A DNA stretch of 64,000 bases from Sphingomonas caeni (GCF_026013415.1 NZ_JAPDOK010000002.1:620001-684000), one strand, 5' to 3'. Counted from the first letter of the stretch, positions 8,871-18,007 are shown. Numbers and translations are program-made. Notes: a model not told the origin generated them from the letters alone.

Positions 8871-9033
8871 GTTCGGGTCCGGCTCCCAAGCCCTTGCAAT
8901 GTAGAATTTCGTCTGTTTGGCTCGCGCAGCCGGTCGCTCCGGTCGCTCCGGCCGCTCTTTGACCCTGTCGATCCGCGCATCGCGAACCCCGCGTTTCCCC
9001 GGAAAACTGCGCGGCGCAAAACATGCGCGATAG

Positions 9034-9058
9034 TGTGAAGCCAGTGTCAACTTTCACA
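9034..9058. promoter_or_regulatory. inverted repeat TGTGAA-N13-TTCACA in the 296-nt gap before the cytochrome gene
   Basis: The gap 8871-9166 holds no open reading frame I believe in. Its only ordered element is this 6-bp-arm inverted repeat, about 110 nt before the cytochrome b start. It might be an operator for the cytochrome-molybdoenzyme operon. The arms are short and the 13-nt spacer is not typical of a Crp/Fnr site, so confidence is low. Confidence 0.25.
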
Positions 9059-9166
9059 TACTGGGACGGCCCAGCCTGGCGCGCTATTGAGTCCAGACCC
9101 TAATCCTTTCGCGCGATTGTTGCGTAGCTGGAGCGGGCGCGGCATCCTGCGGCCAGGAGAAGCAGT

Positions 9167-9892
9167 TTGCCCGAAGCCCCGGAGCCCGTGCCCGACGCGC
9201 CACCGCCGCGCATCGTCTATCGCCATCGGCTGGTCACGCGCGTCTGGCACTGGATCAATGCGGTTGCGGTGATCGTGCTGATCGGCAGCGGGCTGACCAT
9301 CTCGAACGCGCACAAGCGCCTCTATTGGGGCGATTATGGCGCGAATTACGACCATGCCTGGCTCGAGGTGCCGCGCTGGCCGGGGTGGCTGACCATCCCC
9401 TCGCTGTACAATCTGGCGGCGGCGCGGAGCTGGCACCTGACCTTTGCGCTGGTGCTTGCGTTCGGGTTGCTGATCTATCTGATCTGGAGCCTGGCGAACC
9501 GGCATATCCAGCGCGACCTGCGCGTGCGGAAGGACGAACTGGCGCCGCGCCACCTGCTGGACGATCTGAAGGCGCATCTCGCCTTGCGCTTCCATGATCC
9601 CGCCAATCCGGCCGCGTACAATATCTTCCAGAAGCTCAGCTATGCCGGCGTGCTGTTCGTGCTGCTGCCGGTGCTGGTCTTTTCGGGCCTCGCTCTGTCG
9701 CCGGGGATGGATGCGGGCTGGCCGTGGCTGATCGATATTTTCGGCGGGCGGCAATCGGCGCGCTCGGTGCACTTCATCGCGATGGCGCTGCTCACCCTGT
9801 TCATCGTGGTGCACCTGACCTTGGTCATCCTCGCGGGCGCGCTCAACGAGGTGCGGTCGATGATCACCGGCAAATGGGAGGTGCCCGAATGA
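9167..9892 (+). CDS. cytochrome b/b561 family membrane subunit
   Basis: This 241-aa protein is a four-helix di-heme cytochrome b of the kind that anchors periplasmic molybdoenzymes, dehydrogenases or reductases to the quinone pool. Candidate haem-ligand histidines lie in YRHRLVTRVWHWIN (residues 17-30), SWHLTFALVLAFG (about 89-101) and HFIAMALLTLFIVVHLT (about 203-219). The start is a TTG with AGGAGA about 7 nt upstream. It overlaps the next gene by 4 nt (ATGA), a molybdopterin-binding oxidoreductase, so together they make a quinone-linked redox complex. The direction of electron flow and the substrate cannot be decided from sequence. Confidence 0.88.
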   Translation: MPEAPEPVPDAPPPRIVYRHRLVTRVWHWINAVAVIVLIGSGLTISNAHKRLYWGDYGANYDHAWLEVPRWPGWLTIPSLYNLAAARSWHLTFALVLAFGLLIYLIWSLANRHIQRDLRVRKDELAPRHLLDDLKAHLALRFHDPANPAAYNIFQKLSYAGVLFVLLPVLVFSGLALSPGMDAGWPWLIDIFGGRQSARSVHFIAMALLTLFIVVHLTLVILAGALNEVRSMITGKWEVPE

Positions 9893-10632
9893 TCACGCGG
9901 CGGAGCCTCCTCATCACCGGCGCGGGCGGACTGCTCGCGGGATGCGACGCGGTGGGGCGCAGCCCGGTGGGGAAATCGATCCTCGGCGGCGGCGAGGATG
10001 CGCAGCACTTCCTCCAGCGTTCGATCGTCGGGCGCGATGCGCTGGCGCGCGAGTTTCGCGCCGACCAGATGAGCCCGCGCTTCCGCGTCAACGGCAGCAA
10101 GAGCGCCGACACGCCCGACTATCTGGCGCATGCCGCCAACAATTTTGCCGACTGGCGATTGCGGATCGACGGGCTGGTCCGGCGCCCGTTCGGCGTGTCG
10201 CTCGCGCAGCTCCGGTCGATGCCCCAGCGCGCGCAGATCACGCGGCACGATTGCGTCGAGGGCTGGAGTGCGATCGGCAAGTGGCAGGGGCCGCAGCTTT
10301 CGCAGCTGCTCGACCTGGCGGGGCTCAGGCCCGAGGCGCGGTTCATCGTCTTCCACTGCGCCGATCTCTATCGGGGCACGCCCTATTATGAATCGATCGA
10401 CCTGATCGACGCCTACCACCCCCAGACGATCCTTGCCTGGGCGATGAACGATGCGCCGCTGACGACCGGCCATGGCGCCCCGCTTCGCCTCAGGGTCGAG
10501 CGCCAGCTGGGCTACAAGCACGCCAAGTTCGTGATGCGGATCGAGGCGGTCGCGAGCCTGGCCGGGATCGGCGGGGGCAAGGGCGGCTATTGGGAGGATT
10601 CGAACGGCTACCAATGGTACGCCGGAATCTGA
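9889..10632 (+). CDS. Tat-exported molybdopterin-dependent oxidoreductase, predicted lipoprotein
   Basis: This 247-aa protein has a twin-arginine signal (MITRRSLLITGAGG) that runs straight into a lipobox LLAGC at residues 14-18, so it is predicted to be exported folded and lipid-anchored. The body is a single sulfite-oxidase-type Mo-pterin domain: HDCVEGWSAIGKW around residue 120 carries the cysteine that ligates molybdenum. Its N-terminal overlap with the cytochrome b gene indicates tight coupling. It resembles MsrP/YedY-like enzymes and other small SUOX-fold reductases, but the substrate is not identifiable; there is no dimerisation domain as in true sulfite oxidases. Confidence 0.88.
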   Translation: MITRRSLLITGAGGLLAGCDAVGRSPVGKSILGGGEDAQHFLQRSIVGRDALAREFRADQMSPRFRVNGSKSADTPDYLAHAANNFADWRLRIDGLVRRPFGVSLAQLRSMPQRAQITRHDCVEGWSAIGKWQGPQLSQLLDLAGLRPEARFIVFHCADLYRGTPYYESIDLIDAYHPQTILAWAMNDAPLTTGHGAPLRLRVERQLGYKHAKFVMRIEAVASLAGIGGGKGGYWEDSNGYQWYAGI

Positions 10633-10681
10633 TTCATCCATTTTGGAACTGGTCGGCGGCTCCTGCGTAGGAGCGCCTAGT

Positions 10682-11935
10682 ATGGCGTTGATCGATCAAT
10701 TCTTCTCGCGCGCGGTGAAGCGGGGTCCCCTCACCGTGATCCATGCAGACGGCAGCAGGCGAAGCTTCGGCGCGTTCGATCCGGCGCTCAAGCCGCTGAC
10801 GCTCAGGCTGGGGCCGGGCGCGGCGCGGCGGATCCTGAGCGACCCGGCGCTGGGCGCGGCCGAGGCCTATATGGACGGCAGCCTGATCATCGAGGATGGC
10901 GACATCCGCGACCTGATCCTGCTGATGACCGCCAATAATCGCTGGGAGGAAAGCGAGCGCAATCTCCGCCCCGGGGCGATGCGCCGCCTCGCCGAGGGGC
11001 TGCTCCACCGCATCGGCCGCTTCAACATGCGCCGCGCCTCGAAGCGCAATGTCGCGCATCATTACGACCTGTCGGCGGGGCTCTACGATCTCTTTCTCGA
11101 TACCGACCGCCAATATAGCTGCGCCTATTTCACCGATCCGGGGAACAGCCTCGAAAGGGCGCAATCCGACAAGAAGGCGCATATCGCCGCCAAGCTGGCG
11201 TGCCGGCCGGGGATGCGCGTGCTCGATATCGGCTGCGGCTGGGGCGGGATGGCGCTCTATCTCCACGCGCAGACGGGCGCCGAAGTGCTTGGCATCACGC
11301 TTTCCGAAGAGCAGCTCAAGATCGCGCGCGCGCGCGCCGCGCTGGCGGGGGTGGCGGACAAGGTCCGCTTCGAGCTGATCGACTATCGCGATGTCGAGGG
11401 GCCGTTCGACCGGATCGTGTCGGTCGGCATGTTCGAGCATGTCGGGCCGCCGATGTACCGCACCTTCTTCGCCAAATGCCGGGAGCTGTTGACGCCCGAA
11501 GGGGTGATGCTGCTCCACACGATCGGGCGTGCGGGCGGGCCCGGCGTGACCGACCGCTTCACCTCCAAATATATCTTCCCCGGCGGCTATATTCCCGCCC
11601 TCTCGGAGATCGCGCGCGGCTATGAGGGGATGCGCTTCTTCCTGACCGATGTGGAGGTGCTGCGCGAACATTACGGCCATACGCTGCGCCACTGGTATGA
11701 CCGCACCACCGCCGCGCGCGAGCAGATCGTCTCGCTCTATGACGAGCGCTTCTTCCGTATGTGGCAATTCTATCTGGCGGGTTCGATGGCGAGCTTCTTC
11801 AACGGCGGGCTGGTGAACTACCAGCTCCAGTTCGCGCGCTCGCGCGATGCCCTGCCCTTCACGCGCGACTACATGCTGGAAGAGGAGGCGGCGCTGCGCG
11901 AGGAAGAGCGGCCCTTCATGCTTCAGTCGGGATAG
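10682..11935 (+). CDS. cyclopropane-fatty-acyl-phospholipid synthase family methyltransferase
   Basis: This 417-aa protein transfers a methylene or methyl group from SAM to double bonds in membrane phospholipid acyl chains. Motif I is VLDIGCGWGGMALYL, followed by GITLSEEQLKIARARAA and FDRIVSVGMFEHVGPPMYRTFF, all diagnostic of the CFA synthase family. The N-terminal 110 residues form the lipid-associating domain (AEAYMDGSLIIEDGDI). ATG 10682 has AGGAG 8 nt upstream; an upstream in-frame extension to 10643 lacks this. It follows the molybdoenzyme by 49 nt and overlaps the convergent DUF1801 gene by 13 nt. Confidence 0.92.
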   Translation: MALIDQFFSRAVKRGPLTVIHADGSRRSFGAFDPALKPLTLRLGPGAARRILSDPALGAAEAYMDGSLIIEDGDIRDLILLMTANNRWEESERNLRPGAMRRLAEGLLHRIGRFNMRRASKRNVAHHYDLSAGLYDLFLDTDRQYSCAYFTDPGNSLERAQSDKKAHIAAKLACRPGMRVLDIGCGWGGMALYLHAQTGAEVLGITLSEEQLKIARARAALAGVADKVRFELIDYRDVEGPFDRIVSVGMFEHVGPPMYRTFFAKCRELLTPEGVMLLHTIGRAGGPGVTDRFTSKYIFPGGYIPALSEIARGYEGMRFFLTDVEVLREHYGHTLRHWYDRTTAAREQIVSLYDERFFRMWQFYLAGSMASFFNGGLVNYQLQFARSRDALPFTRDYMLEEEAALREEERPFMLQSG

Positions 11936-12342
11936 GTCGCGTCCATATAGTCGCGCGACGCGACCGCGAGCTCCTCGAGCACGCCCATATCCACGTCCGC
12001 GAGCTTCTTGATGTAGAGGCAGCCCTTGCCGGTCTTGTGCTTGCCGAGCCGCGTCAGCGCCTCATGCTGCTTCGAGACGGTTCCGGTCAGATAGAGCACC
12101 AGCTCGCCCTTGCGGGGTGAAAAGCCGAGCCGGCACATCGTGCCCTCGTGCCCACTCTCATATTTATAGTGATAGCTGCCGAAGCCGATGATCGAGGGTC
12201 CCCACATCCTGGCGGGATCCCCGGTGACGCGTTCGAGCATGGCACGTACGGCCTTCGCGTCCGCCTGGCGCACGGGATTCTCGATCGCGTCGATGAAGTC
12301 GTCGACCTTCACCTCGGTCGCCTTGGTCTTGTTCTCGGCCAT
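11923..12342 (-). CDS. DUF1801 domain-containing protein
   Basis: This 139-aa cytoplasmic protein matches the DUF1801 family (YdhG-like fold): WGPSIIGFGSYHYKYESGHEG, FSPRKGELVLYLTG and a C-terminal KTGKGCLYIKKLADVDM are its usual blocks. The biochemical role is unknown; some relatives are annotated near iron or stress genes. The ATG at 12342 follows a possible GTG at 12345. Its 3' end overlaps the convergent CFA synthase gene, and it is divergent from the MATE gene with only 65 nt between starts, too little for two complete independent promoters unless they overlap. Confidence 0.85.
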   Translation of the reverse strand: MAENKTKATEVKVDDFIDAIENPVRQADAKAVRAMLERVTGDPARMWGPSIIGFGSYHYKYESGHEGTMCRLGFSPRKGELVLYLTGTVSKQHEALTRLGKHKTGKGCLYIKKLADVDMGVLEELAVASRDYMDATYPD

Positions 12343-12407
12343 CACGTCCCCGCGAGTCGCTCAGGCGATGCTATCGCAACGCACCGTAGTTGCGTAGGGC
12401 GCGCGTC

Positions 12408-13736
12408 ATGGCCAGCCTGCCGCTCACCCGCCGTTCGATCTTCGCCCAGGCATGGCCGATCATGCTCGGCCAGACGACGGTGCCGCTTGTCGGGATCGTC
12501 GATGTCGCGGTGATCGGGCGGACCGGGGATGCGGCTGCGCTGGCCGGGGTGGCGCTGGGGGCGACCGTCATCAACTTCCTGTTCTGGAGCTTCGGTTTCC
12601 TGCGGATGGGGATGACCGGGATGACCGCACAGGCGGAAGGGGCGGGGGACCGCGCCGAGGTCGATGCGATGCTGATGCGCGGGCTGTTCGTCGGGTTCGG
12701 CTTCGGGCTGGTATTGCTTGCGCTCCAGCTGGTGCTGATCCCGGTGGCGTTCGCGATCCTGGCGGGCGGGCCCGATGTCGATGCCTCGGCCAAGGCGTTC
12801 GTCGGCGCGCGGTTCCTGGGCGCGCCGGCGAGCCTGGCGGTGTTCGCGGTCAATGGCTGGCTGCTCGGATTGGGGCGAAGCCGGTCGGCGCTGGCGCTCC
12901 AGATCGTGATGAACCTCGCCAATGCCGGGCTCGATATCCTGTTCGTCTGGCATTTCCATCTCGGCGCGCGCGGGGTGGGGCTGGGGACCGCCGCCGCCGA
13001 GTGGATCGCGCTGCTGACCGGGCTGGCGCTGGTGCTGCCGCATCTGGGGTTGCGCCCCGGGCTGTTCCACCGCGCGGCGCTCGCCCGGTTGTTCGCGGTC
13101 AATGCCGACATCATGATCCGCACCGTCGCGCTGCTGCTGATGTTCACCTGGTTCGCCAATGCCGGCGCGCGGCTGGGCACCAATGTGCTCGCCGCCAATC
13201 AGGTGCTGCTTCAGATCATCGCGCTGGTTGCCTTCGTGCTCGACGGCTTCGCCTTCACCGCCGAATCGCGCGTCGGCCAGGCGATCGGCGCGCGCAGCCG
13301 GCCCGATCTGGTGCGGGCGATCCGGTTGACCGGGGAGTTCTCGTTCGGGTTCGCGGCGCTGGCCAGCGTGCTGATCTGGAGCTTGGGCGCGGCGTCGATC
13401 GACCTGCTCGTTACCAATGAAGCGGTCCGCGACACGGCGGAGAGGCTGCTCCCCTTCGTCGCGGTGCTGCCGCTGCTCGGCACGCCCGCCTGGCTGCTCG
13501 ACGGCATCTTCATCGGCGCGACGGGGGGCAAGGCGCTGCGCAATGCCGCGATCCTTTCGACCGGCCTCTATATCGCCACCGATCTGCTGCTGCGGCCCTG
13601 GGGTATCTGGGGGCTGTGGACCGCGTTCCTGATCGCCTATGTCTATCGCGCCGCCGCGCTCGGAGCCTATCTGCCCCGGCTGTTGCGCGAGTTTTCCACT
13701 GACCCTATTGCGCCCCGTCCCCAAGGAGTCGCCTGA
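12408..13736 (+). CDS. MATE family efflux transporter (DinF-like)
   Basis: This 442-aa polytopic inner-membrane protein has about 12 transmembrane helices and the MATE hallmarks: an N-terminal PIMLGQTTVPLVGIVDVAVI helix pair, FLRMGMTGMTAQAEGAGD, and the internal repeat starting AVNADIMIRTVALLLMF. It lies in the DinF branch, which exports organic cations or toxic products using Na+ or H+ gradients. ATG 12408 is preferred over an upstream TTG at 12390. It ends 3 nt before argG, so both are probably on one transcript even though the functions are unrelated. Confidence 0.92.
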   Translation: MASLPLTRRSIFAQAWPIMLGQTTVPLVGIVDVAVIGRTGDAAALAGVALGATVINFLFWSFGFLRMGMTGMTAQAEGAGDRAEVDAMLMRGLFVGFGFGLVLLALQLVLIPVAFAILAGGPDVDASAKAFVGARFLGAPASLAVFAVNGWLLGLGRSRSALALQIVMNLANAGLDILFVWHFHLGARGVGLGTAAAEWIALLTGLALVLPHLGLRPGLFHRAALARLFAVNADIMIRTVALLLMFTWFANAGARLGTNVLAANQVLLQIIALVAFVLDGFAFTAESRVGQAIGARSRPDLVRAIRLTGEFSFGFAALASVLIWSLGAASIDLLVTNEAVRDTAERLLPFVAVLPLLGTPAWLLDGIFIGATGGKALRNAAILSTGLYIATDLLLRPWGIWGLWTAFLIAYVYRAAALGAYLPRLLREFSTDPIAPRPQGVA

Positions 13737-13739
13737 GCC

Positions 13740-14957
13740 ATGTCCGAGAAGATCAATCGTGTCGTCCTCGCCTATTCGGGCGGTCTGGATACGAGCGTGA
13801 TCCTGAAATGGCTCCAGCAGGAATATCAGTGCGAGGTCGTCACCTTCACCGCCGATCTGGGGCAGGGCGAAGAACTCGAGCCGGCGCGCAAAAAGGCCGA
13901 GATGGCGGGCGTGCGCCCCGAGCACATCTTCATCGACGATCTCAAGGAAGAGTTCGTCCGCGACTATATCTTCCCGATGATGCGCTCGAACGCGCTCTAT
14001 GAGGGGCTGTACCTGCTCGGCACCTCGATCGCCCGGCCGCTGATCGCCAAGCGCCAGATCGAGATTGCGAAGCTGGTGAACGCCGACGCGGTCAGCCATG
14101 GCGCGACCGGCAAGGGCAATGACCAAGTCCGCTTCGAGCTGGGTTATTACGCGCTCAACCCCGACATCAAGGTGATCGCCCCCTGGCGCGAATGGAACCT
14201 CACCTCGCGCGAGCGGCTGATCGAATTCGCCGAGAAGCACCAGATCCCGATCGCCAAGGACAAGCGCGGCGAGGCGCCCTTTTCGACCGACGCGAACATC
14301 CTGCACACCTCGTCCGAGGGCAAGGTGCTCGAGGATCCTTGGCAGGAAGTGCCCGACTATGTCTATTCGCGCACGGTCAATCCCGAGGACGCGCCCGACG
14401 CGCCCGAGACGATCACGATCGATTTCGAGCGCGGCGACGGCGTTGCGCTGAACGGTCAGGCGATGTCGCCCGCGACCCTGTTCGCGGCGCTCAACGAGCT
14501 CGGCCGCAAGCATGGCATCGGCCGGCTCGATCTGGTCGAGAACCGCTTCGTGGGGATGAAGTCGCGCGGCATGTACGAGACGCCGGGCGGCACCATCTAT
14601 CACCTCGCGCACCGGGGCATCGAGCAGATCACGCTCGACCGGGGTGCCGCGCATCTGAAGGACGAACTGGCGCCGCGCTATGCCGAGCTGATCTATAACG
14701 GCTTCTGGTTCAGCCCCGAGCGCGAGATGCTGCAGGCCGCGATCGATCATTCGCAGGAGAAGGTGACCGGCACCGTCCGGCTCAAGCTCTACAAGGGCAG
14801 CGTGATCGTGACCGGGCGCAAGTCGCCCTGGTCGCTCTATTCGGAGAAGGTCGTCACCTTCGAGGATGATCAGGGCGCGTATGACCAGCGCGACGCGGCG
14901 GGGTTCATCAAATTGAACGCGCTGCGGCTCCGTTTGTTGGGACGGCGCGATCGTTGA
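13740..14957 (+). CDS. argG: argininosuccinate synthase
   Basis: ArgG condenses citrulline and aspartate with ATP to argininosuccinate, the penultimate step of arginine synthesis. The 405-aa protein has the PP-loop [15 protein letters not shown] at residues 10-24, [16 protein letters not shown], the citrulline-binding [11 protein letters not shown], and [16 protein letters not shown], all classical. The length is as expected. It starts 3 nt after the MATE gene. A perfect 9-bp hairpin spans its stop codon (14944-14964). Confidence 0.98.
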   Translation: MSEKINRVVLAYSGGLDTSVILKWLQQEYQCEVVTFTADLGQGEELEPARKKAEMAGVRPEHIFIDDLKEEFVRDYIFPMMRSNALYEGLYLLGTSIARPLIAKRQIEIAKLVNADAVSHGATGKGNDQVRFELGYYALNPDIKVIAPWREWNLTSRERLIEFAEKHQIPIAKDKRGEAPFSTDANILHTSSEGKVLEDPWQEVPDYVYSRTVNPEDAPDAPETITIDFERGDGVALNGQAMSPATLFAALNELGRKHGIGRLDLVENRFVGMKSRGMYETPGGTIYHLAHRGIEQITLDRGAAHLKDELAPRYAELIYNGFWFSPEREMLQAAIDHSQEKVTGTVRLKLYKGSVIVTGRKSPWSLYSEKVVTFEDDQGAYDQRDAAGFIKLNALRLRLLGRRDR

Positions 14958-14964
14958 TCGCGCC
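14944..14964 (+). terminator. hairpin across the argG stop codon, possible terminator
   Basis: GGCGCGATC (14944-14952), a 3-nt loop, then GATCGCGCC (14956-14964): a perfect, very stable 9-bp stem that includes the TGA at 14955-14957. No T run follows, so it may be a transcript-end stabiliser or a rho-assisted stop instead of a classical intrinsic terminator. Confidence 0.4.
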
Positions 14965-15069
14965 TTGGGGCTGCTGGGGCGGCGCGACCGGTAGGGTTTC
15001 CCCGATTCGGTACATTACCGGAATGTCGGCGGACTCGCGGCGCGCTATGCGGTGCGTCGGGAGACCGCG

Positions 15070-15207
15070 ATGTACCAGCAGCCGATCAGCGACGAGAATG
15101 CGACCGATGTCGATGGGCCGTCGCCGATGCGCGGGCTGCTGATCGCGGCGCCGATCGCGTTCGGGCTGTGGGTGGCCGTGGCGGAAATCGCGCGCTTCTT
15201 CCTCTAA
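15070..15207 (+). CDS. 45-aa single-span membrane protein
   Basis: This short frame reads MYQQPISDENATDVDGPSPM followed by a hydrophobic span RGLLIAAPIAFGLWVAVAEI and ends ARFFL. GGGAG lies about 6 nt before the ATG, and its TAA overlaps the convergent esterase stop by 4 nt, the compact ending typical of real genes here. It has a soluble acidic N-terminus and one transmembrane helix. The function is unknown; small single-span proteins often modulate larger membrane complexes. Confidence 0.55.
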   Translation: MYQQPISDENATDVDGPSPMRGLLIAAPIAFGLWVAVAEIARFFL

Positions 15208-15998
15208 CGCGTCACGCCGCGCGCGAAGGCGGCGATATCGGCGAGCACCGGGGCCTGCCCGCGCAGCGGCAGTGCCAGCGCGGTGACGATCGCGGTGTGG
15301 CTGAGCTTCGGATAGAGTTTGAGCGTCGCCTTGTCGCCGAGCGCGGCGGCGAGCGCCTTGCTGTGGCGCGGTTTCACCCGCGTGTCGGGTTCGCCGTGGA
15401 GCAGCAGCGCGGGCGGCGAATCCGGGCCGGCATGGATTACCGGCTGGGTCGCGGGCAGATCGGGCCAGTCGCCGAACGCGGCGATCGAGGCGGGGTCGTC
15501 GAGCGGCAGGAAGTCATAAGGACCCGCCAGGCCCGCGAAACCCCGTACCGCCTCTCGCCCGTCGCCCAGCCATTCGGGATCCAGCGCGAGCATCGCGGCG
15601 ATATAGGCGCCCGCCGAATGGCCGATCAGCACGATGCGCCCGTCATCGCCGCCATACTCACTTGCATGGGCCATCGCCCGCCGCACCGCCGCGGCGCCAT
15701 CGCGGACGAAATCGGGATAGCGCACCTCGGGCACCAGCCGGTAGTCGGGCACCGCGACGACGAAGCCCTTTGCCGCCAGCGCGCGCGCCGCGAAGGCATA
15801 GCCCTGGCGGTGCCCGCTTTCCCACGCGCCGCCATAGAAGAAGATGATCAATGGATGGGGCCCCCGTGTACGCGGGGCGTAGAGGTCGAGCGTCTGGCGG
15901 GGGTGGCCGCCATAGGGGATGTCGCGGGCGATGCGGCGCGAGCCCGGGTCCTTGGGCATCAGCGCGTTGAACAGGGTCAGCAGATCGAGCCCGGACAT
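15204..15998 (-). CDS. alpha/beta hydrolase (BD-FAE/Aes-type esterase)
   Basis: This 264-aa protein has the alpha/beta hydrolase fold of the BD-FAE esterase/carboxylesterase group: FFYGGAWESGHRQGY carries the oxyanion-hole HGGxW-like motif (here YGGAW), VAVPDYRLVPE follows, LIGHSAGAYIAAMLAL holds the nucleophile serine in GHSAG, and the late LLHGEPDTRVKP and LSHTAIV supply the acid and histidine. There is no export signal. Neighbours give no clear substrate; the similarity to kynurenine formamidases of the same fold is noted, but it is far from the tryptophan genes. Confidence 0.88.
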   Translation of the reverse strand: MSGLDLLTLFNALMPKDPGSRRIARDIPYGGHPRQTLDLYAPRTRGPHPLIIFFYGGAWESGHRQGYAFAARALAAKGFVVAVPDYRLVPEVRYPDFVRDGAAAVRRAMAHASEYGGDDGRIVLIGHSAGAYIAAMLALDPEWLGDGREAVRGFAGLAGPYDFLPLDDPASIAAFGDWPDLPATQPVIHAGPDSPPALLLHGEPDTRVKPRHSKALAAALGDKATLKLYPKLSHTAIVTALALPLRGQAPVLADIAAFARGVTR

Positions 15999-16100
15999 CG
16001 GCCCTCCTTACCGCGCCCGGACGATTTGTCCCCAGATATCGGCGGCGCCCCATCGCTTGGCGCTTGCGCCTCTCGGGCGGGCTCGCGCATTGCCGGGGCA

Positions 16101-17549
16101 ATGACCTTTCAAGTCGATATGGGGCTGGATGGCGGGGGCAAGCCCGTCGCGATCGATCTCGAGGAGCTGCTCGCGACGCGCCTGCTCGTCCAGGGCAATT
16201 CGGGATCGGGCAAGTCGCATCTGTTGCGCCGTCTGCTCGAAGGGAGCGCGGGGCAGGTCCAGCAGGTCGTGATCGATCCCGAGGGCGATTTCGTCACGCT
16301 TTCGGGCCCGTACGGCCATGTCGCGATCGAGGCGGTGGACTATTCGGCCGGCGAGATCAGCCGCTTCGCCGCGCGCTGCCGCGAGCATCGCACCTCGGTG
16401 GTGCTGAGCCTCGAGGGGCTGGAAATGGAAGGCCAGATGCGCTGCGCCGCCGCCTTTCTGATGGGGCTGTTCGATGCGCCGCGCGAGCACTGGTTTCCGG
16501 CGCTCGTGGTGGTCGACGAGGCGCAGATCTTCGCGCCTGCCGCCGGCGCCGAGATCAGCGAGGAGGTTCGCCGCGCCTCGCTCGGCGCGATGACCAACCT
16601 CATGTCGCGCGGGCGCAAGCGCGGGCTGGCCGGGATCATCGCGACGCAGCGGCTCGCCAAGCTCAGCAAGAATGTCGCGGCCGAAGCGTCGAACTTCCTG
16701 ATGGGGCGCACCTTCCTCGATATCGACATGGCGCGCGCGGCGGACCTGCTCGGAATGGAGCGGCGCCAGGCCGAAACGATCCGCGACCTGCAGCGCGGGA
16801 CCTTTCTGGGGCTGGGCCCCGCGATTGCGCGGCGCCCGGCGATGGTGCGGATCGGCGCGGTGGAGACGTCGGCGCGCAGTTCGTCGCCTACGCTGGTGCC
16901 GCTGCCCAGCGCGCCTGCGGGCGATATGCGCCAGTTCCTTCTTGCCGGGCTGGAGGAACCCTTGCCCGCAGCCCCTCCACTGCCGCCGCGTCCGGCGCCC
17001 GCGATGGTGATGGAGGAATTGGCGGGAGCGCCCGAACCGGCAGCGCCACCGGACGAGAGCTGGCTCGACGCGATCGATGCCGAGACGGTGATGGCACAGG
17101 CGCTCCGCGCGATCGTCGAGGATCCCGAGGCGGCCACGCGCGGAGCGGCGGTGCTGTTCCAGGATTTCGGGGTGCGTTGCCGGATGGCCGGGGTGCGCAA
17201 GCCGCCGATCGATCTGGCGGGCTTCACCCGGCGGCTGGCGGCGGCGCGCGCGGGGATTTTCGAGGGGCTGGAGGGCGAATGGGCCCCGGCGCTGGAGGCC
17301 GCGCACGGGCTGCCCGACGAAATGCTCGGCGCCTTCCTGCTGATCGCCCGGGCGGCGCGCGAAGGCGAGGCATCGCCCAGCGACGCGGCGATCGCGCATA
17401 TCTATGGCACCAGCTCGATCGGCCGGGCGCGGCGCGTGCTGACCTATATGGAGGAGCGCAATTCGATCGTGCTGCGGGTGGACCTTTCGGGCCGCCGCTC
17501 GATCACCATTCCGAGCCTTGGCTGGACGACGGCTGCCGTCGAGGCCTAG
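16101..17549 (+). CDS. HerA-like (DUF87) ATPase
   Basis: This 482-aa protein has a HerA/FtsK-type ATPase core. The Walker A is VQGNSGSGKSHLLRRLL near residues 31-47, IDPEGDF follows, Walker B is ALVVVDEAQIFAP near 135-147, and GRKRGLAGIIATQRLAKL provides the sensor region. The C-terminal 160 residues are helical with a winged-helix-like end (SPSDAAIAHIYGTSSIGRAR). Such ATPases work as DNA translocases or act on filamentous substrates. There is no nuclease partner (NurA) adjacent, so an HR-type role is not supported. It overlaps the convergent MEKHLA gene by 4 nt. The long open extension upstream of 16101 is not coding. Confidence 0.85.
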   Translation: MTFQVDMGLDGGGKPVAIDLEELLATRLLVQGNSGSGKSHLLRRLLEGSAGQVQQVVIDPEGDFVTLSGPYGHVAIEAVDYSAGEISRFAARCREHRTSVVLSLEGLEMEGQMRCAAAFLMGLFDAPREHWFPALVVVDEAQIFAPAAGAEISEEVRRASLGAMTNLMSRGRKRGLAGIIATQRLAKLSKNVAAEASNFLMGRTFLDIDMARAADLLGMERRQAETIRDLQRGTFLGLGPAIARRPAMVRIGAVETSARSSSPTLVPLPSAPAGDMRQFLLAGLEEPLPAAPPLPPRPAPAMVMEELAGAPEPAAPPDESWLDAIDAETVMAQALRAIVEDPEAATRGAAVLFQDFGVRCRMAGVRKPPIDLAGFTRRLAAARAGIFEGLEGEWAPALEAAHGLPDEMLGAFLLIARAAREGEASPSDAAIAHIYGTSSIGRARRVLTYMEERNSIVLRVDLSGRRSITIPSLGWTTAAVEA

Positions 17550-18007
17550 GCGAGATCGGTCCAGCGATCGAAGGTCGCGGCCTGGCCGTGGAGTGCGCCC
17601 TCGGCGTCGATCAGGTTCCAGACGGTTGCGCCCTCGACGCGGAAGCGGCGGCCATCGGCGGCGATGCGGATGCCGCTATAATCGTCGATGAAGCCGTGGC
17701 GCGCGACCCGGTCGAGCAGCGCCTGGCGCTCGTCCCGGTGGAGCGGCTCGGCGGAGAGGCGCGAGGGCATGGCGGTGAAAGCATCGAGGGTCATGCCGAA
17801 CCGGTCGAGCGCGGCCCGGTTGCCGAATAAGAAGATCGGGTCGGGCTCGGTGCCGTGGGCGAGGATGATGCGCGGGGCGGTCCAGAGCGATTCGACGGGA
17901 TCGGCGCCGGCCGGGATCAGGTCCCGACCGGTGAGGCGGCGATAGCTGGCGGCGATCAGCGTCAGCCGCGCGCGCATTTCCGGTGCGGTGAAGCGTGGCG
18001 GGATCAA
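17546..18007 (-). CDS. MEKHLA domain-containing protein
   Basis: This roughly 153-aa protein looks like a stand-alone MEKHLA (PAS-related) domain: SYRRLTGRDLIPAG, APRIILAHGTEPDPIFLFGNRAALDRF and HGFIDDYSGIRIAADGRRF are typical. The domain is a presumed small-molecule sensor without enzymatic residues. I prefer the TTG at 18007 that overlaps the upstream stop (TTGA) with a GGAAGG 5 nt before it; a GTG at 18034 is the alternative. It is the last of four overlapping genes after YqiJ, flotillin and dimethylargininase. Confidence 0.75.
   Translation of the reverse strand: MIPPRFTAPEMRARLTLIAASYRRLTGRDLIPAGADPVESLWTAPRIILAHGTEPDPIFLFGNRAALDRFGMTLDAFTAMPSRLSAEPLHRDERQALLDRVARHGFIDDYSGIRIAADGRRFRVEGATVWNLIDAEGALHGQAATFDRWTDLA

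Noticed and set aside
9034..9058. Crp/Fnr operator
   Set aside because: Half-sites TGTGA and TCACA exist but are too far apart (13 nt between 6-nt arms) for a usual Crp site; kept only as a low-confidence inverted repeat.
12342..14750. 802-aa open frame on the minus strand
   Set aside because: It lies antisense across the MATE and argG genes, both of which are certain; the product is an RQPEH-rich shadow.
15204..15998. kynurenine formamidase completing the tryptophan pathway
   Set aside because: The esterase shares the fold but is about 35 kb from the tryptophan genes and its YGGAW/GHSAG motifs fit general esterases equally well.
15168..16100. N-terminal extension of the HerA-like ATPase
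   Set aside because: The frame stays open because of base composition but lies over the esterase gene; the P-loop protein has a natural ATG at 16101 with the expected domain start.
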